A stretch of 7,359 bases of DNA from assembly GCA_030150595.1 (NCBI GenBank), contig JASLFQ010000102.1, forward strand, positions 1-7,359. Reading direction: 5' to 3'. This document shows positions 6,244-7,359 of this stretch, piece by piece (within the stretch, counting starts at the first letter, position 1; each line of letters begins with the position of its first letter). The notes under the pieces were generated by a model, which was given only the letters and a program-made list of their open reading frames with translations, did no database searches and had not been told where the DNA came from. This DNA is from Aquirhabdus sp. (GTDB lineage Bacteria > Pseudomonadota > Gammaproteobacteria > Pseudomonadales > Moraxellaceae). Made by a program: the position numbers and the translations under genes.

Positions 6244-6873
6244 TTAAGTACCAAGCTTAATGTAAACACCATAGACGACATTATTCGATTCAACGGTACT
6301 CAGCGGAAGAGATTCAATATTCTCAATAATTTTAAAGTGTTGCGCAAGTTTTGGACAAGATGAAATAAGGTAATTGTTTGCATCTCTCACATCTTGTCGG
6401 TCTAGGAATACTATAAATTTATAGACATAAGGGACTGGCGCCTTTGTGTGGCTATCGTGCAATGCTGTGATGTCTTTCAAAATCCGTGATTTTTGCGCAC
6501 CGCCGTATTTATTTCCCTCAATTAATGGAAGTTTGCACTTTATTTCAGCGATAAAGGATTTTCCTTGAATTAAAGAATGATATTCAATGTCATGGAAGCT
6601 ACTTTTTGGTGTGTCTTTCAATATTTCTTTACGGATGGCTAAGATTTCTTCTTCATTAAGTGATAAAGCGTTGGACAACCACATTAAAAATTCGAAGGCG
6701 AGCTGCATTGAGATTGCATGATTAATGTCAGAAAGTGCTGACTTGAGTTTCAGCAGTTTCTCTAAGTCCAATAATCCGTAATAATCTTTTTCTGGTAGTT
6801 CGAATACTTCGCCAAAGGTTGTGTTGATTCTTTGCTGAAGTTTTTTGTCTTTTGTAAAATTTTTATTGAGCAT
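6244..6873 (-). CDS. unknown protein with possible PD-(D/E)XK nuclease-like motif
   Basis: I do not recognise a named family. The 209-aa product is soluble, with no signal peptide or membrane segment. The first half looks mainly helical (LLDLEKLLKLKSALSD, EEEILAIRKEILKD). The centre has D95-I-E97-Y, then a hydrophobic strand ending FIAEIKCKLP with E110-x-K112, then GNKYGGAQKSRILKDI (120-135). An acidic residue about 15 before a strand-borne E-x-K is the pattern of PD-(D/E)XK nucleases, and the G-x-Q/K-rich follow-on resembles restriction-enzyme-like orphans. This assignment is inference from motif shape only. I start at 6873 because GGGGA (6879-6883) lies 5-6 nt upstream. The in-frame ATG at 6897 would add 8 residues but has no ribosome binding site. 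The gene is more AT-rich than tex or ettA, with no methyltransferase or partner gene adjacent, which suggests acquired or accessory DNA. Confidence 0.8.
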   Translation of the reverse strand: MLNKNFTKDKKLQQRINTTFGEVFELPEKDYYGLLDLEKLLKLKSALSDINHAISMQLAFEFLMWLSNALSLNEEEILAIRKEILKDTPKSSFHDIEYHSLIQGKSFIAEIKCKLPLIEGNKYGGAQKSRILKDITALHDSHTKAPVPYVYKFIVFLDRQDVRDANNYLISSCPKLAQHFKIIENIESLPLSTVESNNVVYGVYIKLGT

Positions 6874-7032
6874 TATTTTCCCCGCTTCATTGCACATCGT
6901 ACTGCATTTGAAATAACAGATAAATTTTATGTTTTTGAGTTTATTGTAGTATTTATAAGAAATAGTTTTATTGTGAGTCTTTACATAGTATGTTTAATTT
7001 GCAGAAAAGCAATCAATATTTTGAGAATAATT
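6874..7032. other. divergent promoter region for the unknown gene and the amidase
   Basis: This 159-bp AT-rich spacer must carry both promoters. For the amidase, TTGTGA (6971-6976) and TTTAAT (6993-6998) at 16 bp are a weak plus-strand pair. For the unknown gene, a minus-strand TACAAT lies near 6943-6948 with no clear -35. Neither is strong enough to assert. A GAGTCTTTAC at 6975-6984 repeats the core of one candidate operator upstream of acr1 (4125-4134). Confidence 0.35.
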
Positions 7033-7359
7033 ATGTTTAAGTTATGGAAGTGGAAGAAAGTTGGTTTTTGTATGTTGGCATCATTTGCCATCCAACACGT
7101 TAATGCCGAATATATTGTGGTCGATACAGGACATACACCGCTACATCCCGGCGCAACAGGCGTGAGTGGCCGTGTGGAGTATTTATATAATTTGGATATG
7201 AGTAGCGCGTTGGCAAAGGATTTAGCGGCTAGCGGTGATCGTGTCTCACGCACCTCTGCCGATGGCAAAGAAATCACGTTACAGGAGCGTTCTACGCAAG
7301 CACCAGACGCGGATCTATTCATCTCAATCCACCATGATTCGATGTTGCAAGAATGGATT
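7033..7359 (+). CDS. exported zinc-dependent N-acetylmuramoyl-L-alanine amidase (Amidase_3), partial at right edge
   Basis: Amidase_3 enzymes cut the bond between N-acetylmuramic acid and L-alanine of the peptide stem in peptidoglycan, acting in the periplasm. Only the first 109 residues are in the window; the frame stays open to the last base. Residues 1-25 look like a Sec signal peptide: basic MFKLWKWKK, hydrophobic VGFCMLASFA, then a likely cleavage after VNA. C13 is in the hydrophobic core and not in a lipobox, so this is not a lipoprotein. The mature part opens with VVDTGHTPLHPGATG, giving zinc ligand H34, then GRVEYLYNL with E49, then ADLFISIHHDS with H100. These are the three zinc ligands of the family in the usual order. 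The ATG at 7033 is preceded by a weak GAGAA about 7 nt away. No AMIN or LysM domain lies before the catalytic domain, so it is unlike the long AmiC type; what follows the window is unknown. Confidence 0.9.
   Translation, partial: MFKLWKWKKVGFCMLASFAIQHVNAEYIVVDTGHTPLHPGATGVSGRVEYLYNLDMSSALAKDLAASGDRVSRTSADGKEITLQERSTQAPDADLFISIHHDSMLQEWI

Noticed and set aside
6981..7322. Minus-strand open frame opposite the amidase
   Set aside because: The plus strand encodes a signal peptide and all three zinc ligands of a known family. The reverse frame has no recognisable features.

Overview
The window reads as a chromosomal segment of a gammaproteobacterium of the Moraxellaceae, most likely Acinetobacter or a close relative. 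Two things point there: a close match to the Acinetobacter long-chain fatty acyl-CoA reductase Acr1, recalled from memory and not searched, and moderately AT-rich genes separated by very AT-rich spacers. The Tex and EttA proteins are also typical of gammaproteobacteria. No RNA gene, CRISPR array, insertion sequence or prophage gene is visible.

Layout, left to right. Positions 1-108 hold a short hairpin and a TATAAT promoter leading into tex (109-2715, +), a transcription accessory RNA-binding protein with unusually long disordered tails. A 308-bp convergent spacer (2716-3023) holds the tex terminator, an 81-bp inverted pair of GTAG-type REP hairpins (a REPIN/BIME-like element), and the terminator of acr1. 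Next is acr1 (3024-3926, -), an NADPH-dependent fatty acyl-CoA reductase of wax-ester synthesis. A 566-bp, very AT-rich divergent spacer (3927-4492) follows. It contains a repeat pair next to acr1, a cluster of three or four similar 16-bp dyad motifs that look like operators, and the ettA promoter. ettA (4493-6154, +) encodes the ABC-F translational throttle ATPase, starts with GTG and ends at a strong bidirectional terminator (6164-6193). A small, AT-rich gene of unknown function (6244-6873, -) follows; it carries a possible PD-(D/E)XK nuclease motif. The window ends inside an exported zinc N-acetylmuramoyl-L-alanine amidase (7033 onward, +).

The genes do not form an operon. Each looks monocistronic with its own terminator or promoter. 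Three are core housekeeping functions (transcription, translation, cell wall), one is a storage-lipid gene and one is an accessory orphan. The least explained parts are the operator-like array between acr1 and ettA, the REPIN between tex and acr1, and the nuclease-like orphan. I do not see a clear multi-gene novel system.
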